From Vibrio scophthalmi LMG 19158 (GTDB lineage: Bacteria > Pseudomonadota > Gammaproteobacteria > Enterobacterales > Vibrionaceae), in assembly GCF_000222585.1 (NCBI RefSeq), contig NZ_AFWE01000093.1, positions 1 to 64,000 on the forward strand: a DNA stretch of 64,000 nt. The letters are read 5' to 3'. A model generated the notes under the pieces. The model searched no databases, was not told the DNA's origin, and saw only the letters and a list, made by a program, of their open reading frames with translations. Of the stretch, positions 18,120-26,185 are shown in pieces. Every line of letters begins with the position of its first letter. Position 1 is the stretch's first letter. Made by a program: the position numbers and the translations under genes.

Positions 18120-18436
18120 GATGCATCCTTAATTATTGCAAAATTCGTGTAATCACAGTTATAGCGGAACTGAAATAGAGATTAAACCGAATTTGCTCTG
18201 TTTGTTAATGCAGGTCAAAAACTCTCCGTAACATATGAGAAATAGACACTTTTAGTGGTTGATATACAAATTACACCTTCGATAGCAACCTAATATTATC
18301 CCGAATTTGCAATAGTGTTTTGTTGTTAAATCAATCTACAACTTGCAAATTAGTCCATAGAATTATTTCACCTACTGCGAAAATTTAAACTATGCCAAGA
18401 CATAGTTTCGCATCCCTCCTGATTAAGGTGAAAACT
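18120..18436. promoter_or_regulatory. Divergent control region with four GCAAATT-type half-sites
   Basis: The 317 bases between the LysR and SDR genes hold four related sites: TTGCAAAATTCG at 18136-18147, CGAATTTGC at 18188-18196, CCGAATTTGCAA at 18301-18312 and CTTGCAAATTAG at 18342-18353. The first two are inverted to each other, as are the last two. A related TTTTGCAAGAAT at 13529-13540 precedes the MFS gene. This arrangement suits a LysR-type protein binding as a tetramer. Promoter hexamers are not clear. Confidence 0.5.
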
Positions 18437-19171
18437 ATGCTTACTGATAAAATCTGTATCGTTACTGGTGGCGCTCAAGGAATTGGCCGCTGCATCGTAG
18501 AAACATTCGCTAAGCAAAATGCGGCGATGGTGTACGCTTGCGACATGAATGCTCAAGCGGCGGAAGATCTGCAAAGCCAATATGACAATGTGCGCGTGAA
18601 ACAACTAAACGTCTGTGAACGTGCAGGCATTCACGCTCTTGTTGAAGAGATCATTCAAGAACATGGCAAAGTTGACGTGTTGGTTAATAACGCTGGTATT
18701 ACCCGAGATAATCTACTTGATCGTATGAGCGAAGACGATTGGGACATGGTGATTAACGTCAATCTTAAAGGCGTGTTCAATATGACACAGGCGGTTGCGC
18801 CGAGCATGATAGAAAATGGTGTCGGCTCAATCATCACCATGTCTTCGGTTGTCGGTACTGATGGCAACGTAGGCCAAAGTAACTATGGCGCAACCAAAGG
18901 TGGTGTGATTGCTATGACCAAAGGTTGGGCGAAAGAGTTTTCGCGTAAAGGCGCACAAGTGCGTGCTAACTGTGTCGCTCCGGGCTTTATCGAAACCCCA
19001 ATGACGGTCGATTTGCCAGAAAAAGTTCTTGATTACATGAAAACTAAAACGCCACTTGGTCGCATGGGCAAGCCAGAAGATATTGCCAACGGCGTGTTGT
19101 TTCTTGCCAGTGATAATGCCTGCTTCATTACTGGGCAAACACTAAAAATCGACGGCGGCTTGGTGATCTAA
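18437..19171 (+). CDS. SDR 3-oxoacyl-CoA reductase (FabG/PhaB-like), probably NADH-dependent
   Basis: The product has 244 residues from the ATG at 18437, preceded by AAGGTG; the upstream ATG at 18392 adds 15 unconserved residues. The SDR motifs are complete: TGGAQGIG (10-17), NNAG (84-87), and catalytic Ser137, Tyr150 and Lys154. Asp36 at the end of the second beta strand normally selects NAD(H) over NADP(H), unlike PhaB. The likely reaction is acetoacetyl-CoA to or from (R)-3-hydroxybutyryl-CoA; R stereochemistry is usual for this family. It is cotranscribed with the thiolase 10 bases downstream. Confidence 0.85.
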   Translation: MLTDKICIVTGGAQGIGRCIVETFAKQNAAMVYACDMNAQAAEDLQSQYDNVRVKQLNVCERAGIHALVEEIIQEHGKVDVLVNNAGITRDNLLDRMSEDDWDMVINVNLKGVFNMTQAVAPSMIENGVGSIITMSSVVGTDGNVGQSNYGATKGGVIAMTKGWAKEFSRKGAQVRANCVAPGFIETPMTVDLPEKVLDYMKTKTPLGRMGKPEDIANGVLFLASDNACFITGQTLKIDGGLVI

Positions 19172-19181
19172 GGAGTAACTG

Positions 19182-20387
19182 ATGAGCAAAGTTTATATTG
19201 TAGGTGCAAAACGTACAGCTTTAGGCGCATTTGGCGGCTCTTTATCATTAGTGCCTGCGTTTGAATTAGGCGGCCATGCCATCAAGGCGGCTTTAGAACA
19301 AGCGAGGGTCTCTCCTGATTTACTGGATGAAGTGATTGTCGGTAATGTGCTAACCGCAGGCCAAGGTATGGGGCCGGGGCGTCAGGCTGCAAAATTCGCT
19401 GATGTGCCAGATTCGGTGCCTGCTTATACGCTCAATATGATTTGCGGTAGTGGCATGAAAACCGTGATGGAAGCGGCGACGAAGATCAAAGCAGGCGATG
19501 CAGACCTTGTTGTGGCGGCTGGCATGGAAAACATGTCAAGTACGCCATATTTGGTTAGTGCGCAGAACCGATTCGGCAGCAAAATGGGCAATCAACAGTT
19601 GGTTGATACCATGATCCATGATGGTTTAACGGATGCGTTCAATAGTTATCACATGGGGATGACTGCGGAAAACGTCGCTGAAAAATACCAAATTAATCGT
19701 GACAGCCAAGATGCTTTTGCTTTGCGTAGCCAGCAACGCGCCGTTGCCGCGATTGACCAAGGGCGTTTTGTCGATGAAATCGTGCCAGTGGAAGTGCATC
19801 AGCGCCGCACCACCTCACTGTTTACGCAAGATGAATACCCACGCGCAGACGCATCACTTGAGAGCCTTGGCAAGCTCAGACCTGCCTTTAAGAAAGAGGG
19901 TTCTGTCACGGCGGGTAATGCTTCGGGTATCAATGACGGTGGGGTTGCGTTTGTCGTCGCCTCTGAAAAAGCGGTCAAAGAACATGGCTTAAAACCACTG
20001 GCTGAAATTGTCAGTTACGGTCAGGGTGGTTTAGATCCTGCCTTTATGGGGTTAGGGCCTGTACCGGCAATTGAACAAGCCTTGGAAAGAGCGAACATGA
20101 CGCTAGCTGATGTGCAGTTGCTAGAGCTCAATGAAGCGTTTGCCGCGCAAGCTTTAGGTGTGATGCACGGCCTAAGTGAAAAATATGACCTTCCATTAGA
20201 TTGGTTCGATGATAAGACCAATGTTAACGGCGGTGCGATTGCACTAGGTCATCCACTTGGCGCATCTGGTGGCCGTATATTGACGACACTGATTTATGAA
20301 ATGGAGAAGAGAGAAGTTCAATTTGGCCTGGCTTCACTCTGTATTGGCGGTGGGATGGGAACCGCTGTCCTTATCAAAAAGATCTGA
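19182..20387 (+). CDS. Acetyl-CoA C-acetyltransferase (thiolase, PhaA/AtoB type)
   Basis: The product has 401 residues. The nucleophile Cys88 lies in NMICGSGMK. The C-terminal motifs are NGGAIALGHPLGASG, with His about 357, and SLCIGGGMG, with Cys about 387. The length and NEAF loop fit biosynthetic tetrameric thiolases that condense or cleave acetoacetyl-CoA. TAAGGAG just before the ATG overlaps the end of the SDR gene, so the pair is one operon. With the minus-strand genes it completes a C4 acyl-CoA route starting from or ending in acetyl-CoA. Confidence 0.92.
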   Translation: MSKVYIVGAKRTALGAFGGSLSLVPAFELGGHAIKAALEQARVSPDLLDEVIVGNVLTAGQGMGPGRQAAKFADVPDSVPAYTLNMICGSGMKTVMEAATKIKAGDADLVVAAGMENMSSTPYLVSAQNRFGSKMGNQQLVDTMIHDGLTDAFNSYHMGMTAENVAEKYQINRDSQDAFALRSQQRAVAAIDQGRFVDEIVPVEVHQRRTTSLFTQDEYPRADASLESLGKLRPAFKKEGSVTAGNASGINDGGVAFVVASEKAVKEHGLKPLAEIVSYGQGGLDPAFMGLGPVPAIEQALERANMTLADVQLLELNEAFAAQALGVMHGLSEKYDLPLDWFDDKTNVNGGAIALGHPLGASGGRILTTLIYEMEKREVQFGLASLCIGGGMGTAVLIKKI

Positions 20388-20448
20388 TTTAAACGTTAGA
20401 TAAAAGCCCCCCAACAGAAACACAACTGAAATGAGCTGTTAGAGAAAA

Positions 20449-20475
20449 ACAAAGCCACCGTAATGGTGGCTTTGT
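20449..20475. terminator. Bidirectional terminator between thiolase and dnaJ-like genes
   Basis: ACAAAGCCACC (20449-20459) and GGTGGCTTTGT (20465-20475) form a perfect 11-bp stem with a five-base loop. On the minus strand TTTTC follows, serving the DnaJ-like gene. Confidence 0.8.
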
Positions 20476-20500
20476 CATATCAGAACGGTGAATCGCAAGA

Positions 20501-21397
20501 TCAAAGCGTTGCTTGGAACTGCGTTAGAATTGCTTTCTGTTCATCGGTAAGGTTGGTTGGGGTATCAACTTGGATGACCACCAATAAATCACCTGTCACG
20601 CCTTTACGGTTGGTCACGCCTTTACCAGTGATTTTAAACTTACGGCCACTTTGTGTACCCGCTGGGATTTTCAGTTTAAAACGGCTATCCAACACATTCA
20701 CTTCAGTCTCACCACCCAATGCTGCGGTGATCATATCAACATGGTTAGTGCAGATAAGGTTATCTTCATCGCGCTTTAGAAACGCGTGTGAACGGGTGGC
20801 AATTACCAGCAGTAAATCACCGGCTGGACCGCCGTTGATACCTGGGCCACCTTTGCCGCCGAAGCGAATTTTTTCACCGTCTTTGATGCCCGCTGGGATC
20901 TTAACGTTGATTTTCTTCTGTTCGCCATTAATTGGCAGTTCAACGACCTTTTCGGCGCCTTGTACCGCATCGACAAAATCAACGGTAAAGGTAAATTCAC
21001 GATCTTGGCCTTTTTGTGGGCGCGCTTGTCGGCCACGACCTTGATTGAAGATGTCTTCAAAGCCGCCAAAGCCGCCACCAAAGCCACCTTGTTGTCTAAA
21101 GCCACCGCCAAATATATCTTCAAAACCGCCGTGACCATGTTGAGATTGACCACCAAAACCACCATGGCTGCCATCAAAAGCGGCATGACCAAATTGATCG
21201 TATTGGCGACGTTTATCTGCGTCAGTCAGAATTTCGTAGGCTTCTTTAATTTCTTTGAATTTGTCTTCAGCCGTTGCATCACCCGGATTCTTATCTGGGT
21301 GGTATTTCATCGCGAGCTTTTTGTACGCTTTCTTAATATCTTTAACGTCGTCTCCTTTAGAGACGCCTAGCACGCTGTAATAATCTCGTTTGGACAT
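20501..21397 (-). CDS. DnaJ-like co-chaperone without zinc finger (CbpA/DjlB-type)
   Basis: The product has 298 residues. The J-domain covers 1-70 with the invariant H33-P34-D35. A Gly/Phe/Gln-rich linker runs 78-125. Two beta-sandwich substrate-binding domains follow (about 130-295). The four CxxCxGxG zinc repeats of true DnaJ are missing, so this is a class B J-protein like CbpA. It should stimulate the ATPase of the DnaK encoded just upstream in the same direction. A hairpin in the 130-base gap may reduce its expression relative to dnaK. Confidence 0.87.
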   Translation of the reverse strand: MSKRDYYSVLGVSKGDDVKDIKKAYKKLAMKYHPDKNPGDATAEDKFKEIKEAYEILTDADKRRQYDQFGHAAFDGSHGGFGGQSQHGHGGFEDIFGGGFRQQGGFGGGFGGFEDIFNQGRGRQARPQKGQDREFTFTVDFVDAVQGAEKVVELPINGEQKKINVKIPAGIKDGEKIRFGGKGGPGINGGPAGDLLLVIATRSHAFLKRDEDNLICTNHVDMITAALGGETEVNVLDSRFKLKIPAGTQSGRKFKITGKGVTNRKGVTGDLLVVIQVDTPTNLTDEQKAILTQFQATL

Positions 21398-21433
21398 GTC
21401 AGCCTCTTGCTTTATTCCTGACTAAAACTGGAA

Positions 21434-21463
21434 AAGGGCGTACGAGAAATCTCTTACGCCCTT
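21434..21463 (-). terminator. Attenuator-like hairpin between dnaK and the dnaJ-like gene
   Basis: AAGGGCGTA (21434-21442) pairs with TACGCCCTT (21455-21463), with GAGA/TCTC extending it after a mismatch. On the minus strand TTTTCC follows. Partial read-through into the DnaJ-like gene is plausible. Confidence 0.5.
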
Positions 21464-21527
21464 AATGCCATTGCTAATATGATATCGCTCAACCACCTAA
21501 GATGGTATAGATAGTTGAGCTAAAGCG

Positions 21528-23423
21528 TTATTTCACTTCTTCAAATTCAGCATCAACCACATCATCATCTTTCGATTGTGAGTCATTGCCTTGAGCTTGT
21601 TGCGCTTGAGCTTGCTGTTGAGCAATCTCCATCAGTTTTTGCGCCGCTGCTGCGAGAGCTTGAACCTTGGTATCAATCGCTTCTTTGTCATCGCCCTTAC
21701 GAGCCACTTCAACCTCATTGATTGCTACTTCAATTTTTGCTTTCTCTTCAGCTGGCAGAGCTTCACCCACTTCTTCGATTTGTTTACGAGTACCGTGAAT
21801 CATCTGATCCGCTTGGTTACGTGCGGTGGCTAACTCTTCGAACTTTTTGTCCGCGTCTTTGTTTGCTTCCGCTTCTTGTACCATTTTCTCAATCTCAGCA
21901 TCGCTCAAACCGCCTGACGCTTGGATAGTGATTTTCTGTTCTTTGCCGGTGGTTTTATCCTTAGCAGAGACATTCAAGATACCATCAGCATCTAGGTCGA
22001 AAGTCACTTCAATTTGCGCCATACCACGTGGTGCAGGCTGAATACCTTCAAGGTTGAACTGACCAAGAGACTTGTTGAAAGTCGCTTGTTTACGCTCACC
22101 TTGCAGAACGTGAATCGTTACTGCACTTTGGTTATCTTCTGCGGTTGAGAACGTTTGGTTCGCCTTGGTTGGAATAGTGGTGTTTTTCTCAACCAATTTG
22201 GTCATTACACCGCCCATCGTCTCGATACCGAGAGAGAGTGGGGTAACATCCAATAGCAACACATCTTTTACTTCACCCGCTAGCACACCACCTTGAACGG
22301 CTGCACCCATCGCAACTGCTTCGTCAGGGTTAACATCACGGCGTGCTTCTTTACCAAAGAACTCCGCAACTTTCGCTTGTACCATTGGCATACGTGTTTG
22401 ACCACCGACCAAAATCACATCGGTGATGTCGCTTACTGATAGTTTCGCATCTGCCAGAGCCACTTTAAGTGGTTCAATAGAACGCTGGACAAGATCTTCC
22501 ACTAACGATTCCAATTTCGCACGAGTCACTTTGACGTTCATGTGCTTAGGACCAGTTGCGTCAGCCGTTACGTATGGCAAGTTAACATCCGTTTGTGTAG
22601 TAGAAGAAAGCTCGATTTTTGCTTTTTCTGCTGCTTCTTTTACACGTTGCATCGCCAATGGGTCAACTTTCAGGTCGATACCTTGTTCTTTTTTGAACTC
22701 ATCGACTAAGTAGTTGATTAAGCGGTTATCAAAGTCTTCACCACCAAGGTGTGTATCACCGTTAGTTGCAAGAACTTCAAAGGTTTGCTCGCCTTCAACT
22801 TGGTCGATTTCGATGATCGAGATATCAAAAGTACCACCACCTAAGTCGTAAACCGCGATAGTGCGATCGCCGCCTTTTTTATCTAGGCCGTATGCCAACG
22901 CTGCTGCTGTTGGTTCGTTGATGATACGTTTTACTTCCAGACCTGCGATACGACCAGCGTCTTTGGTTGCTTGACGTTGAGCGTCGTTAAAGTAAGCCGG
23001 AACCGTAATAACAGCGCCAGTGACTTCTTCACCAAGGAAATCTTCTGCCGTTTTCTTCATTTTTTTCAGAATTTCAGCTGAAACTTGAGGTGCTGCCATT
23101 TTTTGGCCTTTCGCTTCTACCCAAGCATCACCATTGTCAGCCTTAACGATTTTGTAAGGCATGATTTCGATGTCACGCTGAACTTCTTTGTCTTCAAAAC
23201 GACGACCAATCAAACGCTTAATTGCAAATAGCGTGTTGGTTGGGTTGGTTACCGCTTGGCGTTTTGCCGGTTGGCCGACCAATGTTTCCCCATCTGTGTA
23301 GGCCACAACGGAAGCTGTGGTGCGTTCACCTTCCGCGTTTTCAATTACGCGTGGTTTGTCGCCATCTAAAACAGAAACACAAGAGTTAGTTGTACCTAAG
23401 TCGATACCAATGATTTTACCCAT
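21528..23423 (-). CDS. dnaK: Hsp70 chaperone DnaK
   Basis: The product has 631 residues from the ATG at 23423, which has AGAGG upstream; the ATG at 23447 is eight codons too early. It opens with the phosphate-1 motif [11 protein letters not shown] and has the Hsp70 signatures [13 protein letters not shown] and [14 protein letters not shown]. The NBD covers about 1-380, the substrate-binding domain 390-505, the helical lid to 600, and a [10 protein letters not shown] tail. The gene is full length with all motifs. Unlike the usual grpE-dnaK-dnaJ locus of vibrios, no grpE is adjacent and the J-protein lacks a zinc finger, so this is probably a second DnaK (inference). Confidence 0.93.
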   Translation of the reverse strand: MGKIIGIDLGTTNSCVSVLDGDKPRVIENAEGERTTASVVAYTDGETLVGQPAKRQAVTNPTNTLFAIKRLIGRRFEDKEVQRDIEIMPYKIVKADNGDAWVEAKGQKMAAPQVSAEILKKMKKTAEDFLGEEVTGAVITVPAYFNDAQRQATKDAGRIAGLEVKRIINEPTAAALAYGLDKKGGDRTIAVYDLGGGTFDISIIEIDQVEGEQTFEVLATNGDTHLGGEDFDNRLINYLVDEFKKEQGIDLKVDPLAMQRVKEAAEKAKIELSSTTQTDVNLPYVTADATGPKHMNVKVTRAKLESLVEDLVQRSIEPLKVALADAKLSVSDITDVILVGGQTRMPMVQAKVAEFFGKEARRDVNPDEAVAMGAAVQGGVLAGEVKDVLLLDVTPLSLGIETMGGVMTKLVEKNTTIPTKANQTFSTAEDNQSAVTIHVLQGERKQATFNKSLGQFNLEGIQPAPRGMAQIEVTFDLDADGILNVSAKDKTTGKEQKITIQASGGLSDAEIEKMVQEAEANKDADKKFEELATARNQADQMIHGTRKQIEEVGEALPAEEKAKIEVAINEVEVARKGDDKEAIDTKVQALAAAAQKLMEIAQQQAQAQQAQGNDSQSKDDDVVDAEFEEVK

Positions 23424-23439
23424 AATAATTACCTCTGTA

Positions 23440-23466
23440 ATTTGCATTAGTTATATTAATGCAAAT
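23440..23466 (-). promoter_or_regulatory. Perfect dyad in the dnaK leader
   Basis: ATTTGCATTA (23440-23449) and TAATGCAAAT (23457-23466) are perfect 10-bp inverted repeats with a seven-base spacer, 17-43 bases before the dnaK ATG and next to its ribosome site. It may be an operator or a weak AT-rich leader hairpin. Confidence 0.45.
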
Positions 23467-23574
23467 TAGCTAAATTCGAATGTTGATTTTATAAGAACAT
23501 AGAATGCATTTTTGCTATCACTATGCTCATTCTCAATGGAATATACTGTTGTCAATAGTGCCGATAAACAGGTG

Positions 23575-23592
23575 GCATACGTCATCGTATGC
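23575..23592. repeat. Short palindrome between ibpA and dnaK
   Basis: GCATACG (23575-23581) and CGTATGC (23586-23592) form a 7-bp stem with loop TCAT. It lies midway between ibpA and dnaK and could weaken read-through or bind a regulator. Confidence 0.35.
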
Positions 23593-23715
23593 GACCAATT
23601 TGACTAGGGTATGAGCCCATCTTAGCCAGGGTTAAAGCGATATCTTTTACGCTTTGTCGCATGGTGTTTAACGGCAATACTGATTTATGTTCTACAAGTG
23701 TTCACTTATAAATAA

Positions 23716-24135
23716 CTACTTGTTGATTGCGATCTTACGTGGTTGCATTGCTTCTGGTACTTCACGTACAAGATCAATATGTAGCAAACCATTTTCCATA
23801 CTTGCTGCTGATACAGTAACGTAATCAGCCAGTTGGAATTTTCGTTCAAAGTTGCGTTCAGCAATACCTTGATAAACGTAAGTTGGCTTTGTCTCGGACG
23901 CTTTGATTTCGCCGGAAACAATCAGCATATTTTCGTTTTGAGTCAGTGTTAACGCATCTTCAGAGAAACCAGCAACAGCCATAGTAATACGGTAGTTGTG
24001 CTCATCTTTCTGTTCGATGTTGTATGGTGGGTAACCAGTTTGAGATGGTTTTTTCGCACTGTTTTCTACAAGGTTAAACAGACGATCAAAACCAATGGCA
24101 TGGCGGTATAGGGGAGAAATATCTACATTACGCAT
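23716..24135 (-). CDS. ibpA: Small heat-shock protein IbpA (Hsp20 family)
   Basis: The product has 139 residues from the ATG at 24135, which has GAAGGATAG upstream and matches the start of E. coli IbpA (MRN-x-D-x-SPLYR). The alpha-crystallin domain has GYPPYNIE, YRITMAVAGF and the strongly conserved YQGIAERNFERKFQLA segment; an IxI-like tail (IAI) ends the protein. It is an ATP-independent holdase that binds unfolding proteins for later release by DnaK. It is upstream of, and codirectional with, dnaK and the dnaJ-like gene. Its ribosome site is folded into a ROSE-like hairpin. Confidence 0.93.
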   Translation of the reverse strand: MRNVDISPLYRHAIGFDRLFNLVENSAKKPSQTGYPPYNIEQKDEHNYRITMAVAGFSEDALTLTQNENMLIVSGEIKASETKPTYVYQGIAERNFERKFQLADYVTVSAASMENGLLHIDLVREVPEAMQPRKIAINK

Positions 24136-24139
24136 AATA

Positions 24140-24220
24140 CTATCCTTCAATAATAAGCAATAGTTCTCACCGCATTTTGCGATGAAATTGAAGCCATATT
24201 CCTAAGCCTCATTTGGCTTA
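24140..24220 (-). promoter_or_regulatory. ROSE-like RNA thermometer in the ibpA leader
   Basis: Read on the minus strand, CUAUUGCUU (24163 to 24155) pairs with AAGGAUAG (24147 to 24140), which contains the ibpA Shine-Dalgarno sequence, around a seven-base loop. The pairing leaves the G of UUGCU unpaired, the hallmark of ROSE elements. Two further hairpins lie upstream: CGCA/TGCG at 24171-24181 and TAAGCC/GGCTTA at 24203-24220. This matches the multi-hairpin leader of ROSE-controlled small heat-shock genes, where warming frees the ribosome site. Confidence 0.75.
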
Positions 24221-24735
24221 ATAGACATACGGTTCAACAGTGAATAATCAGAAGCTAAAGCACAAACACATCAATGATGGGTAAAGCATCACTTCCAAAC
24301 TGACAACTTGTTATTCCCTCTATAAGGCGAATCAAGCTGTCTACAAACTCCATCTGGCAGTTCGTGTAATCAATATATGCTTCCGGAAATTTACTGTCAA
24401 CACTTTCATTAGAAAAATTAACGAATATTTTCTTTTTCTATTGAGGAATGCAGAGCTAACGATTATCTCGCTATAGATGAGTTGCTGGTTTGATGAGATC
24501 AGGGGGACCTGTAGTGATTGAGCTGCTTATCGCGAAGATAGCCAAGTGTTGCTTTCAAGCGGTGTCTCAACTTGCCAATGATTAACTCTTTTTATTCAGT
24601 GGGTTACCTAGAGAACCAATTTATTCTTCAATTAGTTTTTTATTTTCCTATAAAGAGAGGCGATAACAACGTAGGATCGGCGACAATTATCGACAAAGAC
24701 GCAGGTCGCACAACCGTGCGCGAACATAAAGAATT
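24221..24735. other. Divergent promoter region of ibpA and the HflX-like gene
   Basis: This AT-rich stretch must hold both promoters. A weak heat-shock-like pair on the minus strand (TTGGAA and CCCATCAT, about 24273-24299) has a short spacer. TTCAAT-N16-TATAAA near 24630-24655 could serve the HflX-like gene. No gene is seen. Confidence 0.35.
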
Positions 24736-26118
24736 ATGCAGCTAACCGCCAAACCATTACAGAATAACGCCTTACTTATTTCCATCTGCACACCGCAATT
24801 TAAAGGGGTAGAGGCGAAAGAATCTCTCGCTGAATTAGCCCGCCTTGTGACGACATTAGGCTTTAACGTAGTGGGCACTCAGTCACAAAACCTTGCCTCA
24901 ACTCAAAAACAAAATGTGTTAGGTGTAGGCAAAATGGCGGAGATCGCTCGCTTGACGGGGAACCGAGGCGAGATGGAAGAAGATCTCGACACCGAAGATC
25001 TGTTCGATGATGAGGCGTTTGGTGATATGGCGTTTGATGCGCCAATTTATGATGAAATGCGCTTTGACGATTTGCCATCAGAAAATCTGCCGTTGTATTG
25101 TGCGGATGTGGTGGTGTTTGATTGTGATTTGAGCCCTTCGCAATTGCGTAATGTTGAAAACCAGTTGGGTGTTGAAGTGTTTGACCGCACTGGCATCATC
25201 ATTGAGATCTTTAGCCGCCATGCGCGTACGCGTACTGCTCGTCTACAGGTTGAAATTGCCCGCCTGAACTATTTAGCACCGCGCCTACGTGAATCGACCA
25301 GCGGTAACAAAGAACGCCAAATGGGTAAAGGTGCTGGTGAAACCACGCTGGAACTCGATCGTCGTAAAGTCCGTGATCAAATCGCAGAACTCAGACGCGA
25401 GTTGGTCAGTGTACAACATGAGTTGAAAAACCGTCGTTCTCAACGCTCAGAGCTATTCAGTGTTGCTCTGGTTGGTTACACCAACGCGGGTAAATCTTCG
25501 ATGATGCGCGCATTGACGGGCAGTGAAGTGCTGGTGGAAAATAAACTGTTTGCCACGCTCGATACCACGGTACGCGCGCTGTACCCAACAACTCAACCAC
25601 GTATTCTGGTTTCAGATACGGTTGGCTTTATTAAAAAGCTACCCCATGACTTAGTGGCTTCATTCCACTCGACGCTTGCAGAGGCGCATGACGCATCATT
25701 ACTGCTTTATGTGGTTGATGCCTCGGATGCCACCTTCCGCACACAACTTGATGTGGTGCATGAAGTTCTCGGTGAAGTGGGTGTTGATGATATTAAAAAG
25801 CTGTTGGTCTTAAATAAATCGGACCAATTGAGCGAGGAACAGCAAGCTGCGCTAATGGAAGAATTTCCTGATGCGATGATGACCTCGACGCGCAATCCGC
25901 TTGATGTGGCGAAGCTGCACCAATACATTGTTGATTCTTCGCAGCAAGATATGATCGAAGAAGAATTCATTATTCAATATGACACTCAAGGTATTATTGG
26001 TGAAATCCGCACCAGCATGAGTGTGATTAAAGAAGAGTATGAATATGATCATATTAAGCTAACTGTTCGCTCAAACGCCATTGAACTGGCTCGTTTGAAA
26101 AAGCGCATGCAGAAGTAA
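24736..26118 (+). CDS. HflX-family GTPase, divergent paralogue with acidic insertion
   Basis: The product has 460 residues. The N-terminal HflX domain (1-190) contains DLSPSQLRN and the DRTGIIIEIF segment, then a coiled-coil linker. The GTPase domain has G1 GYTNAGKS (247-254), G3 DTVGF and G4 NKSD. Family members bind the 50S subunit and split stalled or heat-stressed ribosomes. This copy has an insertion at about 75-118 rich in Asp/Glu/Phe, and the usual GGIGLRGPGET loop is reduced to MGKGAGET. It is therefore a paralogue of the hfq-linked HflX. Its place next to a heat-shock group hints at a stress role (inference). Confidence 0.85.
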   Translation: MQLTAKPLQNNALLISICTPQFKGVEAKESLAELARLVTTLGFNVVGTQSQNLASTQKQNVLGVGKMAEIARLTGNRGEMEEDLDTEDLFDDEAFGDMAFDAPIYDEMRFDDLPSENLPLYCADVVVFDCDLSPSQLRNVENQLGVEVFDRTGIIIEIFSRHARTRTARLQVEIARLNYLAPRLRESTSGNKERQMGKGAGETTLELDRRKVRDQIAELRRELVSVQHELKNRRSQRSELFSVALVGYTNAGKSSMMRALTGSEVLVENKLFATLDTTVRALYPTTQPRILVSDTVGFIKKLPHDLVASFHSTLAEAHDASLLLYVVDASDATFRTQLDVVHEVLGEVGVDDIKKLLVLNKSDQLSEEQQAALMEEFPDAMMTSTRNPLDVAKLHQYIVDSSQQDMIEEEFIIQYDTQGIIGEIRTSMSVIKEEYEYDHIKLTVRSNAIELARLKKRMQK

Positions 26119-26126
26119 GGAAAATA

Positions 26127-26157
26127 AGAGAGCCAGCAATATTGCTGGCTCTTTTTT
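26127..26157. terminator. Bidirectional terminator between hflX-like and RND genes
   Basis: AGAGCCAGCAAT (26129-26140) is directly followed by its complement ATTGCTGGCTCT (26141-26152), then TTTTT. Convergent genes lie on both sides. Confidence 0.88.
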
Positions 26158-26185
26158 ATCCTCGTTTAAGATTCAAATATTAGTA

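Noticed and set aside
20463-21044. 193-residue plus-strand frame opposite the dnaJ-like gene
   Set aside because: Fully antisense to a gene with intact domains; its composition (Ser, Pro, Leu) is that of a shadow frame.
24273-24299. Heat-shock sigma-factor promoter for ibpA (TTGGAA and CCCATCAT)
   Set aside because: The spacer is about three bases short of the usual range and both boxes have mismatches; kept only as a weak possibility in the region description.
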